Below are positions 1 through 8,140 of a stretch of DNA of 47,672 nucleotides, piece by piece. The DNA is from Bacteroidales bacterium (GTDB lineage Bacteria > Bacteroidota > Bacteroidia > Bacteroidales > ML635J-15), in assembly GCA_017620015.1 (NCBI GenBank), contig JAFZRE010000007.1, positions 76,129-123,800 of the forward strand, given 5' to 3'. Both the position numbers and the translations under genes were made by a program. The number at the start of each line of letters is the position of its first letter. The first letter of the stretch is position 1. Below the pieces are notes generated by a model, which ran no database searches, was not told the origin of the DNA, and was given only the letters and a program-made list of their open reading frames with translations.

Positions 1-549
1 CATAGACCATTCGTCGCGTGTTTCCTCCGCCCTGTCTTCGTCGACGAAATTGAACCTTATTATATTTCCTTCTTCATCATACTCAATATGACATTCCGAA
101 TAATAAGCTCCATCACCAGCGGCAGTAAGATTAAGACGGACATTTTTCTTGTCGTAATCAAACATCTCGCTTCCACCAGGTCCATCGTAGGTCGAAACAA
201 TATAGCCATCTTCATCACGACCAATTTGAACCTCATTTTCGCCAGAATATTCGGTAGCATAATCGACCAAATTGCCTTTCTCGTCAAATACAGCCTTGCG
301 TCCGTTGGGATATTCCACCGACTTCACATGACCATGAACTTCCATGAAAGCTAAGTCGGGAGTAATAAAAACTGGTTCTGGCTCGGGTTCGGACTCCGCA
401 ACATTTTCTGTCGCAACACTATCATTTTCAACAGTCTCAACGGAAACAGTTTCATCCGTTTTTTCCTCTCCTCCAGACTTAGGTGAACAAGATGTCACAC
501 AAAATACTATTGCAAAAGCCTGTAGAAATGCAAAAATTCTCATTTTCAT
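1..549 (-). CDS. Putative lipoprotein, C-terminus cut by window edge
   Basis: The start is the ATG at 549, directly after an in-frame stop, giving 183 codons before the window edge. The first 21 residues form a lipoprotein signal (basic start, hydrophobic core, VTSC lipobox with Cys21), so the protein should be lipid-anchored in the cell envelope. A linker rich in Glu, Val and Pro follows, then short strand-like units of the form 'VKSVEYPNGRKAVFDEKGN' that resemble YD or toxin_WG-type antiparallel beta repeats. It starts 20 bp after the SIMPL gene ends and is probably co-transcribed with it. No enzymatic motif is visible and I do not recognise the family. Confidence 0.75.
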   Translation of the reverse strand, partial: MKMRIFAFLQAFAIVFCVTSCSPKSGGEEKTDETVSVETVENDSVATENVAESEPEPEPVFITPDLAFMEVHGHVKSVEYPNGRKAVFDEKGNLVDYATEYSGENEVQIGRDEDGYIVSTYDGPGGSEMFDYDKKNVRLNLTAAGDGAYYSECHIEYDEEGNIIRFNFVDEDRAEETRDEWSM

Positions 550-569
550 CTAATGATTTGAGGATTCAA

Positions 570-1283
570 TTACTTCAAGAAATATTCAATCGTCGTTACG
601 ACCCTTACCATTTTAATGTAAGGAGTATTTTCGTCGCGGTCATAAATCGAGAACTGTCCCTGCGAAGCGGTCTTTATGCCACCAAGCGTACTTTCAGAAT
701 CGGCAGCGAACTTCTCAGCCACAGCACGTGCATTGCGAGTAGCTTCCTCCACCATTTCCGGCTTCAGTTCATTAAGGCCATTGAACGAAAAACTTGTCTG
801 ATGTTCCCAACTCGACTCACAAGTGATTCCTGCGCTAAGGAATTCATCCTGACGCGAAATAAGGTCACGAACCTTGTCAACCTGGTCGGAAGCAACGGTA
901 ATCACCGACTTCAACTGGTAGCGATAAGGAATTGTGTTAGATGACCAGCGGTCGGCCTCGCGGTCGTCGGCAGAAATCGGAGCAACACTTATTTCATCGG
1001 CAGAAATACCATTCTCCTTCAAGAAGTTAACAATGAACTTATTTTTCTGATTCACCGTCGAATACAGCTCCGACATGTCGTTTCCGACTTCCTTAAAAAC
1101 AATCGGCCATATAACGTGGTCGGCCTTAACCTCTCGCTCCGACAGACCTTTTACAGAAACAAACCTGTCCTTGTCAGCATAGCTGCCAATTCCAGACTTA
1201 ACATAAAAACCGTGACCAATAAGACCAATCACCAAGCCCAGCATTATCAAAAGGGCAGCAACAATAACATTCTTCGTATTCAT
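570..1283 (-). CDS. SIMPL-domain (DUF541) protein
   Basis: The protein has 237 residues from the ATG at 1283. That start begins with MNTKN and a hydrophobic segment (about residues 6-28), which is a signal anchor or uncleaved signal. The rest matches the SIMPL/DUF541 family: 'VSVKGLSEREVKADHVIWP' near the N-terminus of the domain, a middle section on paired residues, and a C-terminal 'TIEYFLK' strand. Family members are periplasmic or membrane-bound; their biochemical role is poorly defined (some affect oxidative stress or outer-membrane-linked processes). A longer reading from 1331 adds 16 residues before the signal and is unlikely. It is the first gene after the attenuator-like leader at 1357-1488, which is not an expected partner. 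Confidence 0.85.
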   Translation of the reverse strand: MNTKNVIVAALLIMLGLVIGLIGHGFYVKSGIGSYADKDRFVSVKGLSEREVKADHVIWPIVFKEVGNDMSELYSTVNQKNKFIVNFLKENGISADEISVAPISADDREADRWSSNTIPYRYQLKSVITVASDQVDKVRDLISRQDEFLSAGITCESSWEHQTSFSFNGLNELKPEMVEEATRNARAVAEKFAADSESTLGGIKTASQGQFSIYDRDENTPYIKMVRVVTTIEYFLK

Positions 1284-1356
1284 ATTCAATAAATTTATTT
1301 TCTGCAAATATTCTAAATTTCTACGAAACACACAAGCTTTTTTTCATTTTGCACAT

Positions 1357-1395
1357 AAAAAAAGGTGTCTAATATTTGGGGGTATATCAGACACC
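1357..1395 (-). terminator. Rho-independent terminator (attenuator)
   Basis: Arms GGTGTCT (1364-1370) and AGACACC (1389-1395) pair perfectly. An inner ATAT/ATAT pairing shortens the loop, and on the minus strand the hairpin is followed by seven T (1357-1363). It lies between a minus-strand promoter and the SIMPL gene, and overlaps the stop codon of the Phe-rich leader ORF. Confidence 0.75.
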
Positions 1396-1488
1396 AAAAA
1401 TAAACCAATCTATGAAAAAATGAAAAAAATGAAAAAAATTAAGATGCATTTTCATTTGCAACCTTGCTGTTAATTCGTTCATTAACAT
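1387..1488 (-). CDS. Phe-rich leader peptide (33 aa) of an attenuator
   Basis: This small ORF was found by reading the minus strand between the SIMPL gene and the repeat array. It starts at the ATG at 1488 and ends with a TGA that overlaps the first stem of an intrinsic terminator. Its C-terminal half is NFFHFFHFFIDWFIFGV: nine Phe, two His and one Trp within 17 residues. A -7-like promoter (1502-1509) lies just upstream. Promoter, aromatic-rich mini-ORF and overlapping terminator are the architecture of translation-controlled attenuation, as in pheA/pheST leaders of other bacteria. The Phe codons partly come from T-runs, so low-complexity chance is the main alternative. The next gene encodes a SIMPL protein, not an amino-acid enzyme. 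Confidence 0.5.
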   Translation of the reverse strand: MLMNELTARLQMKMHLNFFHFFHFFIDWFIFGV

Positions 1489-1501
1489 CCGAATTGCGAG
1501 A

Positions 1502-1509
1502 CAAATATA
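1502..1509 (-). promoter_or_regulatory. Bacteroidota -7 promoter element (TATATTTG) for the leader
   Basis: The minus strand reads TATATTTG, an exact TAnnTTTG match. Transcription should start near 1495, just before the leader ATG at 1488. A TTTG (1537-1534) lies 24 bp upstream, further than the usual 19-21 bp, so the -33 part is weak. Confidence 0.45.
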
Positions 1510-1640
1510 GTGCTTCATTTTTTTACGAAGAAACAAAAAAATGCAATAATATACTCCAATCAAATATTTTCAAACAAACACACCAAAAATACATACAAAA
1601 AAATATCATATTATCATTTAATTGTACGGACACAAATTTT

Positions 1641-1677
1641 GTGTACCAAACAAACGTTGCACGCAACGTTTGTACAC
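1641..1677. repeat. Palindrome with GTTGC/GCAAC core
   Basis: CAAACGTTGC (1651-1660) and GCAACGTTTG (1663-1672) are perfect inverted arms around AC. They are extended by GTGTAC (1641-1646) and GTACAC (1672-1677), with a few extra bases on the left. A related palindrome with the same GTTGC-NN-GCAAC core occurs at 26571-26588, so this is probably a dispersed intergenic hairpin family. Confidence 0.7.
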
Positions 1678-1681
1678 ATTT

Positions 1682-1828
1682 CATTGCCAATTGTCCATTA
1701 TCCATTGCCAATTGTCCATTATCCATTGCCAATTATCCATTATCCATTGTCAATTATCCATTGTTCATTGTCAATTATCCATTGTTCATTGTCAATTATC
1801 CATTGTTCATTGTCAATTATCCATTATT
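1682..1828. repeat. Seven tandem copies of a 21-bp repeat
   Basis: Seven head-to-tail 21-bp units (starts 1682, 1703, 1724, 1745, 1766, 1787, 1808) follow the pattern CATTGYCAATTRTCCATTRT plus one base. Because 21 is a multiple of three and no frame contains a stop, all three plus-strand frames stay open and give spurious ORFs through the array. The last unit supplies the -33 TTG and merges into the -7 element of the mnmD promoter. Similar 'CCATTGTCAATT' word repeats are common between genes in this phylum. Confidence 0.95.
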
Positions 1829-1832
1829 TTTG
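1803..1832 (+). promoter_or_regulatory. mnmD promoter formed by the repeat edge
   Basis: TTG (1803-1805) and TATTTTTG (1825-1832) are 19 bp apart, the standard Bacteroidota spacing. The -33 part lies inside repeat unit 6 and the -7 part at the end of unit 7. The GTG start of mnmD is only 4 bases after the -7 element, so the mRNA would be leaderless or nearly so. Confidence 0.55.
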
Positions 1833-1836
1833 CCCC

Positions 1837-2508
1837 GTGAATACGGAAATTATCAGCACAGGCGACGGTTCCTGCACACTTAGGAACGAATACTTTGGCG
1901 AAACTTACCATAGTATTAATGGCGCTGTAGCCGAATCAATGCACATTTTTATAAACCTCGGACTGCGCAGTTTCAGCAAACGCGACCTAAACATACTGGA
2001 AATTGGCTACGGCACAGGACTTAACGCAATGCTAACCTTCATCGAGAACCAGTCGCTTGGCAACAAAATATTCTATCACGGCATCGAGAAATTCCCGATT
2101 TGCAAGGAAACGTTCATGCCATTTGTAGTACACACACCCGACATCGCCTCAAAAATCAACACCGACATCGCTCTCCAGTTCTGCGACGGATGGAACTCGG
2201 AAATTGAAATCTCCCCTACTTTCCACCTGCTGAAACAAAATATTGATTTTGAAAACTTTGTTCCAGACCGGCAATACGACCTAATATATTTCGACGCATT
2301 TTCGCCCGACACCCAGCCAGAAATGTGGACAATGGAGAACCTGCGAAGAATTATCAACAGCCTAGTCCCCGACGGCATTTTTGTGACCTACTGTTGCAAA
2401 GGCATCTTGAAGCAAACTCTACGTGATTTAGGCATGATTGTCAAGCGAATGCCAGGACCAAAAGGCAAACGCCATGTCATACGCGCAACAAAAAATATCG
2501 CACAATGA
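1837..2508 (+). CDS. mnmD: tRNA (mnm5s2U34)-methyltransferase MnmD
   Basis: MnmD methylates 5-aminomethyl-2-thiouridine at the wobble position of tRNAs with S-adenosylmethionine; here it is a stand-alone methylase rather than the two-domain MnmC of E. coli. The family pattern is clear: the N-terminal 'ISTGDGSCTLRNEYFGETYHS', the SAM-binding 'ILEIGYGTGLNA', the acidic 'YDLIYFDAFSPDTQPEMW', and the C-terminal 'MPGPKGKRHVIRA'. I start it at the GTG at 1837, because the upstream in-frame ATG (1510) would translate the 21-bp repeat into a meaningless N-terminus and the promoter sits at 1803-1832. From the GTG the protein has 223 residues, normal for the family. Confidence 0.88.
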   Translation: MNTEIISTGDGSCTLRNEYFGETYHSINGAVAESMHIFINLGLRSFSKRDLNILEIGYGTGLNAMLTFIENQSLGNKIFYHGIEKFPICKETFMPFVVHTPDIASKINTDIALQFCDGWNSEIEISPTFHLLKQNIDFENFVPDRQYDLIYFDAFSPDTQPEMWTMENLRRIINSLVPDGIFVTYCCKGILKQTLRDLGMIVKRMPGPKGKRHVIRATKNIAQ

Positions 2509-2518
2509 AGACGTTCCC

Positions 2519-2580
2519 TGCGAAGTGCTGAGCATTCGCACACTGAGCATAGTCGAAGTGTCGAAGGGCAACTCGAAGTG
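2519..2580. repeat. Intergenic palindromic repeat with CTGAGC...GTCGAAG words
   Basis: After mnmD, TGCGAA...TTCGCA (2519-2540) forms a hairpin. It is followed by CTGAGCATAGTCGAAG and two further TCGAAG words. The CTGAGCNTGTCGAAG word recurs as inverted arms inside the MITE-like element at 39397-39561. This looks like a fragment of a dispersed intergenic repeat; it has no T-tract and is a weak terminator. Confidence 0.6.
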
Positions 2581-2690
2581 TCTAATTAAGAAAAGATACT
2601 AACATTTCTATTTTATTTGTTTTGCGAAACGATTTTATTACTAAATTCGCGACTTGATTGTTTGTGTACATAATTTTAAATTTAAATATC

Positions 2691-5600
2691 ATGAGAGAAC
2701 TTAGACAAATTCTAATGCTCGCAGTGTTCGCATTGATGACCTTAGTTACATTCGGTCAGAAATACAACTCACTGTGGGTTGATGGACGTATCTACTTCAA
2801 GGTAAGTAACAGCGTATCGCTTGACGTCCCGAACGAGAACGGCAGAATTATGCCGAAAGACTTGCCATTCCTTGGCGATCTTGTTGATGAGTATCAAATT
2901 ACAAATGTTGACATGCCATTCCTTTCGGCAAGTAGCAATTCAATCAAGCACACTTGGAGAATGGACTTCGGTGCAATCGACAAGATTGAATCGCTGATTA
3001 AGGACATGGAAAAAATCGGTGTTGTTGAGTATGCAGAACCAGCTCCTCTGTTCTTCATTTCTCAAACTGTTAATGATCCCTACTACAATAGGACATTGAA
3101 CTACACACCATCGGGATTGGAATTCTTATATGGTTCTGCTTTTTCTGTTAATTCATCGTGGCACTTAGACCTGATAAATGCAGAAGATGCATGGGACGAA
3201 ACCGACGGAAGCGATGAAATTACGGTTGCAGTCCTTGACAATGCAATCTATATTGACCACGAAGACCTTACCCATATGATTGACCGCGAAAACTCAATCG
3301 ACCTTGGTGACGGCGACAACGACCCGAATCCCCCAGTTGCCAATTACATCTGGTCGCATGGAACTCACTCGGCTGGCCTTATCGGTGCAGAAAAGAACAA
3401 TGGAATAGGCGTCGCATCAATCGGTAGCGGTGTAAAAATCATGGCAGTTAAGCTCGGAACCGATGCAAGCGACGGTCAGTCAATGGCAGCTGGTTTCGAA
3501 GGTATTGTTTACGCTGCCGACCACGGTGCTGATGTTATCAACATGTCGTGGGGTAGCCCGCAGTTCTTCCAGACAATGCAGAACATTGTAAACTATGCAT
3601 ACAACAAGGGTTGTATCTTGTTAGGTGCAGCTGGCAACAATGGTAATGGCGCCGAATCACAGATGAACGAAGATATTCCAGTAAACTATACCGGTTACCC
3701 GGCAGCCCTCGAACATGTAATCGCTGTCGGTTCATGCAACTCTGATGATAAAAAATCGGATTTTTCATGCTACGGCACATGGCTCGACCTCCTTTCTCCA
3801 GGTGGATATGCATACCAAGCAACAGGAATGATGCCTATAACTAGTTTCTCGGTTTTGAGCACAACATATAATACCGCTGGCACATTCGGTGATATGTTAA
3901 GTGGACAGTTAGGAGGCATAACAGGTGGAGAAATGGAATACCCGACTGGTGGTGCTGGTTCTTGCGGTGTTACTGGACAATACGACATCATGCAGGGAAC
4001 ATCAATGGCTTGCCCTGTAGCATCTGGTCTTGCAGGACTCGTTCTTTCGAAGAACCCAACCCTTACCCCAGAAGAACTCACAGCAGTAATGAAGAGCACC
4101 TGCGTAAATGTAGATGCCATTAACCCAGAATTTGTTGACAGCATGGGTGCAGGCCGTATCGATGCATACGCAGCAGTTCACGCAGCAGGTTTGTTGAATA
4201 TGGATTTGGTTGCCGACTTCGAAGCTAGCGAAGTTATCCTTGCAACTGGCGATGCAATCAACTTCACCGACAGAACCATCGGAACTCCTACTTCATGGTC
4301 ATGGGAATTTGAAGGCGGAACACCAGCTACTTCAACCGACCAGAATCCACAGAACATCGCATACAACGAAGAAGGTATCTATCAGGTTAGACTTACTGTA
4401 ACAGACGGCACAAATACCGATTCAGAAACAAAGACATACTTCATCCTTGTAGGACAAAGCACCACCCTCGGCGAAAGCGCATGGGAAGAACAGAATACTC
4501 ATTTCGCTGCACAATACAGAGCTTCATACAATATCGAAATTGTTGACCCGCAGAATGTTTGGTTCACAACTATGAATGGTACAGATGGTACTGTTGCCCG
4601 TGACTTTGGCGTAACAAACGACGGCGGAACAACTTGGGTTCCTAAGACTTTCAGCTACGATGCCGACTGGATGCCAGGTGACATAAGTGCAATCAGCGGA
4701 ACTACCGCTTGGACAGCAAACTACAGCTCATCGGCAAACGGCAAGGGCGGTATCTTCAAGACTACCGATGGCGGTGACACTTGGACTCGTCAGGGAGAAG
4801 ATCTTTTCCAAAATTCAACAAGCTTCCTTAACATAATCCACTTCTTCAACGAAAACGAAGGTTATGCTCAGGGCGACCCAGTAAGCGGAAACTTCGAAAT
4901 CTTCAGGACTACCGATGGTGGTGAAACTTGGAATGCAGTTACCGCTCCAGCAGCACAAAGTTCAGAAGCTAGCACCGTTGGTCTCGACTGGGCAATCGGC
5001 GACATCGCATGGTTCGGAACTAGCAAGGGTAGAATCTACAAGACCACCGACAAGGGTGCAACTTGGACAGTCCTCAGCACAGGTACAACCAAGATGATTT
5101 CTGAAATGTCGTGGTCAGACGAAATGAACGGCGCAGTTACCGTTATGAACCTCAACCAGACAACTGGACAGACTTCCGACTGGCAGTTCCTCAGAACTAC
5201 CGACGGTGGTGAAACTTGGAATGCAGTAAATGTTGCCGAAAACTATTTCTCATCATTCTGCCTTGTTCCTGGAACACCGGGTATGATTGTTGCAACAAAA
5301 TCGGCATCCAGCCTTCCTGACAACTTCTCAGCTTACTCAACCGACGGCGGTACGACTTGGGAAGTACTTGACGACTCAATCCAATACATCCAAGTTAAAA
5401 TGTACGACATCAACACCGGCTGGGCTGGCGGATTCAACTGGGACGAAAACAACGGCGGTATCTACAAGTGGAAAGGCATCAATATGGGCTTGCACTTCAC
5501 ATCGTTGCCAATCATAAACATAGATGAAGATGCCGAATACAACTACACCGTTACTGCAGAAAACGAAACCGGCAACCCGATTACAATAACAATGACTACT

Positions 5601-6296
5601 GGTCCTGAATGGTTGACACTTGCACAGAATAATGGTGAATACGTTCTTTCTGGAACTGCTCCTCACCTCGATGCATTATCACAGAATTTCAATGTAGTGC
5701 TTACCGCTGACGATGGCGACGAAACTGCAACTCAACCATTTACAATAACTGTACATACAACCAATGTTGCACCTGAGTTCACATCGGAACCTGTAACAAC
5801 AGCAACTCAGTATGTAGAATATGTATATGAAATTACTTGCACCGATGCCGACAACGACCAGCTTACAATTGAAATGACAACTAATCCATCATGGGCTACT
5901 TTGGTTGACCACGGCGATGGTACAGCAACTTTGAGCGGTACTCCTCAAACAGCAACGACTATTGGTAATGGACCAAGCTTTGTAATCACAGTATCCGACT
6001 TGCTTTACACCACAACTCAGCGTTTCAACGTTCGTATTGCAGCCAACACTTCTGTTGAAGACTTCGGTATGGGCGCAATTGAACTCTACCCGAACCCGAC
6101 AGACGGAATGCTGACCGTTGAAAACTGCGAAGGTGCAAACTACGAAATCTTCGACATCACCGGAAAGGTTGTTGCCGCTGGTAACATAACCAACAAGGTT
6201 CAAACAATAAACATTGCTGAGGAAATCTCTGGAAACTTAGTTATCAGAATTATAAATAACGACAAGGTTGTTACACGTCCTATCGTTAAATTCTAA
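2691..6296 (+). CDS. Secreted subtilisin-like (S8) multidomain protease, T9SS type A cargo
   Basis: The ATG at 2691 begins a good signal peptide (MRELRQILMLAVFALMTLVTFGQ); the longer reading from 2658 would bury it. The mature protein (1201 codons in all) has, in order: an N-terminal propeptide-like part; a peptidase S8 domain with the triad Asp183 (VAVLDNA), His223 (SHGTHSAG) and Ser438 (GTSMACP); a PKD domain (about 503-590); four or more BNR/Ycf48-like repeats of the 'TTDGGETW' type (about 637-897), suggesting a propeller; two Ig-like domains (about 935-1120); and a type A T9SS sorting domain beginning 'IELYPNPTDG' near 1130. It should be exported by Sec, moved across the outer membrane by T9SS and anchored after tail removal by PorU, which is also in this window. 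The target is unknown. Confidence 0.93.
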   Translation: MRELRQILMLAVFALMTLVTFGQKYNSLWVDGRIYFKVSNSVSLDVPNENGRIMPKDLPFLGDLVDEYQITNVDMPFLSASSNSIKHTWRMDFGAIDKIESLIKDMEKIGVVEYAEPAPLFFISQTVNDPYYNRTLNYTPSGLEFLYGSAFSVNSSWHLDLINAEDAWDETDGSDEITVAVLDNAIYIDHEDLTHMIDRENSIDLGDGDNDPNPPVANYIWSHGTHSAGLIGAEKNNGIGVASIGSGVKIMAVKLGTDASDGQSMAAGFEGIVYAADHGADVINMSWGSPQFFQTMQNIVNYAYNKGCILLGAAGNNGNGAESQMNEDIPVNYTGYPAALEHVIAVGSCNSDDKKSDFSCYGTWLDLLSPGGYAYQATGMMPITSFSVLSTTYNTAGTFGDMLSGQLGGITGGEMEYPTGGAGSCGVTGQYDIMQGTSMACPVASGLAGLVLSKNPTLTPEELTAVMKSTCVNVDAINPEFVDSMGAGRIDAYAAVHAAGLLNMDLVADFEASEVILATGDAINFTDRTIGTPTSWSWEFEGGTPATSTDQNPQNIAYNEEGIYQVRLTVTDGTNTDSETKTYFILVGQSTTLGESAWEEQNTHFAAQYRASYNIEIVDPQNVWFTTMNGTDGTVARDFGVTNDGGTTWVPKTFSYDADWMPGDISAISGTTAWTANYSSSANGKGGIFKTTDGGDTWTRQGEDLFQNSTSFLNIIHFFNENEGYAQGDPVSGNFEIFRTTDGGETWNAVTAPAAQSSEASTVGLDWAIGDIAWFGTSKGRIYKTTDKGATWTVLSTGTTKMISEMSWSDEMNGAVTVMNLNQTTGQTSDWQFLRTTDGGETWNAVNVAENYFSSFCLVPGTPGMIVATKSASSLPDNFSAYSTDGGTTWEVLDDSIQYIQVKMYDINTGWAGGFNWDENNGGIYKWKGINMGLHFTSLPIINIDEDAEYNYTVTAENETGNPITITMTTGPEWLTLAQNNGEYVLSGTAPHLDALSQNFNVVLTADDGDETATQPFTITVHTTNVAPEFTSEPVTTATQYVEYVYEITCTDADNDQLTIEMTTNPSWATLVDHGDGTATLSGTPQTATTIGNGPSFVITVSDLLYTTTQRFNVRIAANTSVEDFGMGAIELYPNPTDGMLTVENCEGANYEIFDITGKVVAAGNITNKVQTINIAEEISGNLVIRIINNDKVVTRPIVKF

Positions 6297-6317
6297 TAAT
6301 CAAGCACAAACAAAAAT

Positions 6318-6349
6318 AAAGGCCGCCAAAAGCGGTCTTTATTTTTTTA
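6318..6349 (+). terminator. Intrinsic terminator of the S8 protease gene
   Basis: Stem AAAGGCCGC (6318-6326) and GCGGTCTTT (6332-6340), with one G-U pair and loop CAAAA, runs into a T-rich tract with seven consecutive T. It lies 21 bp after the stop codon. Confidence 0.9.
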
Positions 6350-6537
6350 TAAATACCGACACTATGAACTATTTTAAAATTATATTTGCATATTAAAAAA
6401 ATTGTAAATATTTTTGAAAAATGTTTTTTTGAAATAAACTTGACTTGTAATAAGGAACATATAACCACTGATATACAATGCGTTACATCAGACTATCGCA
6501 TTAAGTCTAATTTTATAACTATTATAAGAAAATAGGT

Positions 6538-8043
6538 ATGAAGAGATTTTTATCAATAATACTGCTCGCGTTCAGCATATCGGCGATGGCTCAGAATGGA
6601 CTTCCCGACCCACCAAAGTTTCAGTCGGCAAGCGTAATTCCTGAATCGACACCGGTAACTGTAAAATTGACATGGCAGCCAAGCGACTCTGCAGACGTTG
6701 CAGGTTACATCATATATAAGATTGTTGACAATATTACCACAACCCTCGACACAGCAAGAGGTAGGGAAACCACAACCTACGAATACACAGCTTCATCTGC
6801 CAATGCTACCTCCGAACGATTCCGCCTTGCCGCATTCGACAACGACGGATACAAAAGCACAATCACCGACCCCCACTCCACAATCCTTCTCAAATCATCA
6901 TTCGACAGATGCGAACGCAAAGTCACACTTAGCTGGACTTCTTATGCTGGATGGGGAACAAACATTGCAAACTACAGAGTTTACAGAAGATATGCAGAAA
7001 CTGACTACCAACTGATAAAAACCCTTCCTGCAACTGCAAACGAACTTGTTGACGATAACCTTGCAAACGGACGCTGGTACTGCTACTACGTCGAAGCTGT
7101 AAGAAACAATGGGGTAACAGCAACCTCAAACTCTATTGATTTTACAGCATCTGGACACGAAGGGCCACTCTCAATCAAGGCAAACTACGCAAGCGTTGAC
7201 GAAGACCAGAATATAGCATTGAACTTCCAGATTTCTAATGCAGGACAAGTTACTGAATACCAAATTCTAAGGTCTATCAACAGCATTGACAACTTCTCGC
7301 CTATTGCAAGCTTCCCATATACAGGACAAACGCAAATCATATACACCGACACCGATGTTGACGCTTCGCAAAATACATACTATTACAAACTTGTATCTAT
7401 CGACCCTTGCGGACAAATATCGAAAAGTTCAAACCTGGCAAGCAACATACTGCTAAAGGCATTTTCAACTGAAACTACCGAACATAGCCTCGAATGGACA
7501 GAGTATAAAGACTGGCCTAACGGTGTAATATCATACAAGATTTACAGTTACTTCGACGGAGCTGCACAGGAAATCGGCAGCAACGGTCAAGGTTCGCTTA
7601 ATTTCAACAACAACATCGCCGAATATGTAAAGAGATGCCACGACAAGGGAATCTACCTTACAAGTTCATTCTGCTATTTTGTTGAAGCATACGAAAATAC
7701 AAACGACCTACCCCAGCAGCAAATCAGCAGGTCAAATGTAGCTTGCGTTTACGAAACTCCAATTGTATGGCTCCCAACTGCATTCAACATCACATCAAAA
7801 GACGAAGTCAACAGAATATTCAAGCCTGTCCTATCGTTCGTTAAGGACTATCCTTACGAATTTGTAATTTACGACAGATGGGGACAGCAGGTATTTAAGA
7901 CAACAAACGTAAACGAAGGTTGGACTGGTAAGGATGCAAAAAAATATTATCACACCGACTACTACGTTTATACGATAAAGTATGCCGACTACAAAGACAA
8001 GGAATATAGCAAGTCGGGCACTTTCTTCCTAATAATGGAATAA
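6538..8043 (+). CDS. Fibronectin-like secreted protein with T9SS type B (gliding-associated) C-terminus
   Basis: This 501-residue protein starts MKRFLSIILLAFSISAMAQ, a clear signal peptide. It continues with about four fibronectin type III-like beta modules (from about residue 22 to 410), each with the pattern 'VTLSWTSY..W...NYRVYRR'. The C-terminal 90 residues carry the type B sorting signature: 'WLPTAFNITSKDEVN...KPVL', then 'YEFVIYDRWGQQVFKT', 'GWTGKDAKK' and 'YYVYTIKY'. Type B cargo is usually secreted with a dedicated PorP/SprF-like partner; a PorP/SprF protein is encoded at 17.1 kb but is not adjacent. No catalytic domain is visible, so adhesion or a structural role is the reasonable inference. 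It follows the S8 gene by 241 bp containing a terminator; I saw no strong promoter motif there. Confidence 0.9.
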   Translation: MKRFLSIILLAFSISAMAQNGLPDPPKFQSASVIPESTPVTVKLTWQPSDSADVAGYIIYKIVDNITTTLDTARGRETTTYEYTASSANATSERFRLAAFDNDGYKSTITDPHSTILLKSSFDRCERKVTLSWTSYAGWGTNIANYRVYRRYAETDYQLIKTLPATANELVDDNLANGRWYCYYVEAVRNNGVTATSNSIDFTASGHEGPLSIKANYASVDEDQNIALNFQISNAGQVTEYQILRSINSIDNFSPIASFPYTGQTQIIYTDTDVDASQNTYYYKLVSIDPCGQISKSSNLASNILLKAFSTETTEHSLEWTEYKDWPNGVISYKIYSYFDGAAQEIGSNGQGSLNFNNNIAEYVKRCHDKGIYLTSSFCYFVEAYENTNDLPQQQISRSNVACVYETPIVWLPTAFNITSKDEVNRIFKPVLSFVKDYPYEFVIYDRWGQQVFKTTNVNEGWTGKDAKKYYHTDYYVYTIKYADYKDKEYSKSGTFFLIME

Positions 8044-8065
8044 GGATTTTTTTCAGAATATACAG

Positions 8066-8092
8066 ATGCGGCAAATGCCGCATTTGTTTTTT
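8066..8092 (+). terminator. Intrinsic terminator after the fibronectin-like gene
   Basis: ATGCGGCA (8066-8073) pairs with TGCCGCAT (8076-8083), followed by TTGTTTTTT. It lies 22 bp after the stop codon and before the ychF promoter. Confidence 0.8.
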
Positions 8093-8109
8093 GCACCAAT
8101 AATTATTAT

Positions 8110-8117
8110 TAAATTTG
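8110..8117 (+). promoter_or_regulatory. ychF-hisS -7 element (TAAATTTG)
   Basis: TAAATTTG fits TAnnTTTG exactly and lies 23 bp before the ychF ATG. A TTTG at 8083-8086 is a possible -33 element, at a slightly long 23-bp spacing. Confidence 0.5.
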
Positions 8118-8140
8118 CACAAAATTTTAAAGGAAACAAA

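Noticed and set aside
570..1331. Longer SIMPL reading frame starting at 1331
   Set aside because: It adds 16 residues ahead of the membrane segment; the ATG at 1283 gives a standard signal anchor.
1464..1883. Open frames through the 21-bp repeat as a repetitive protein
   Set aside because: All three plus frames are open only because 21 is a multiple of three and the unit lacks stops; none has a plausible start or continuation except mnmD, which begins after the repeat.
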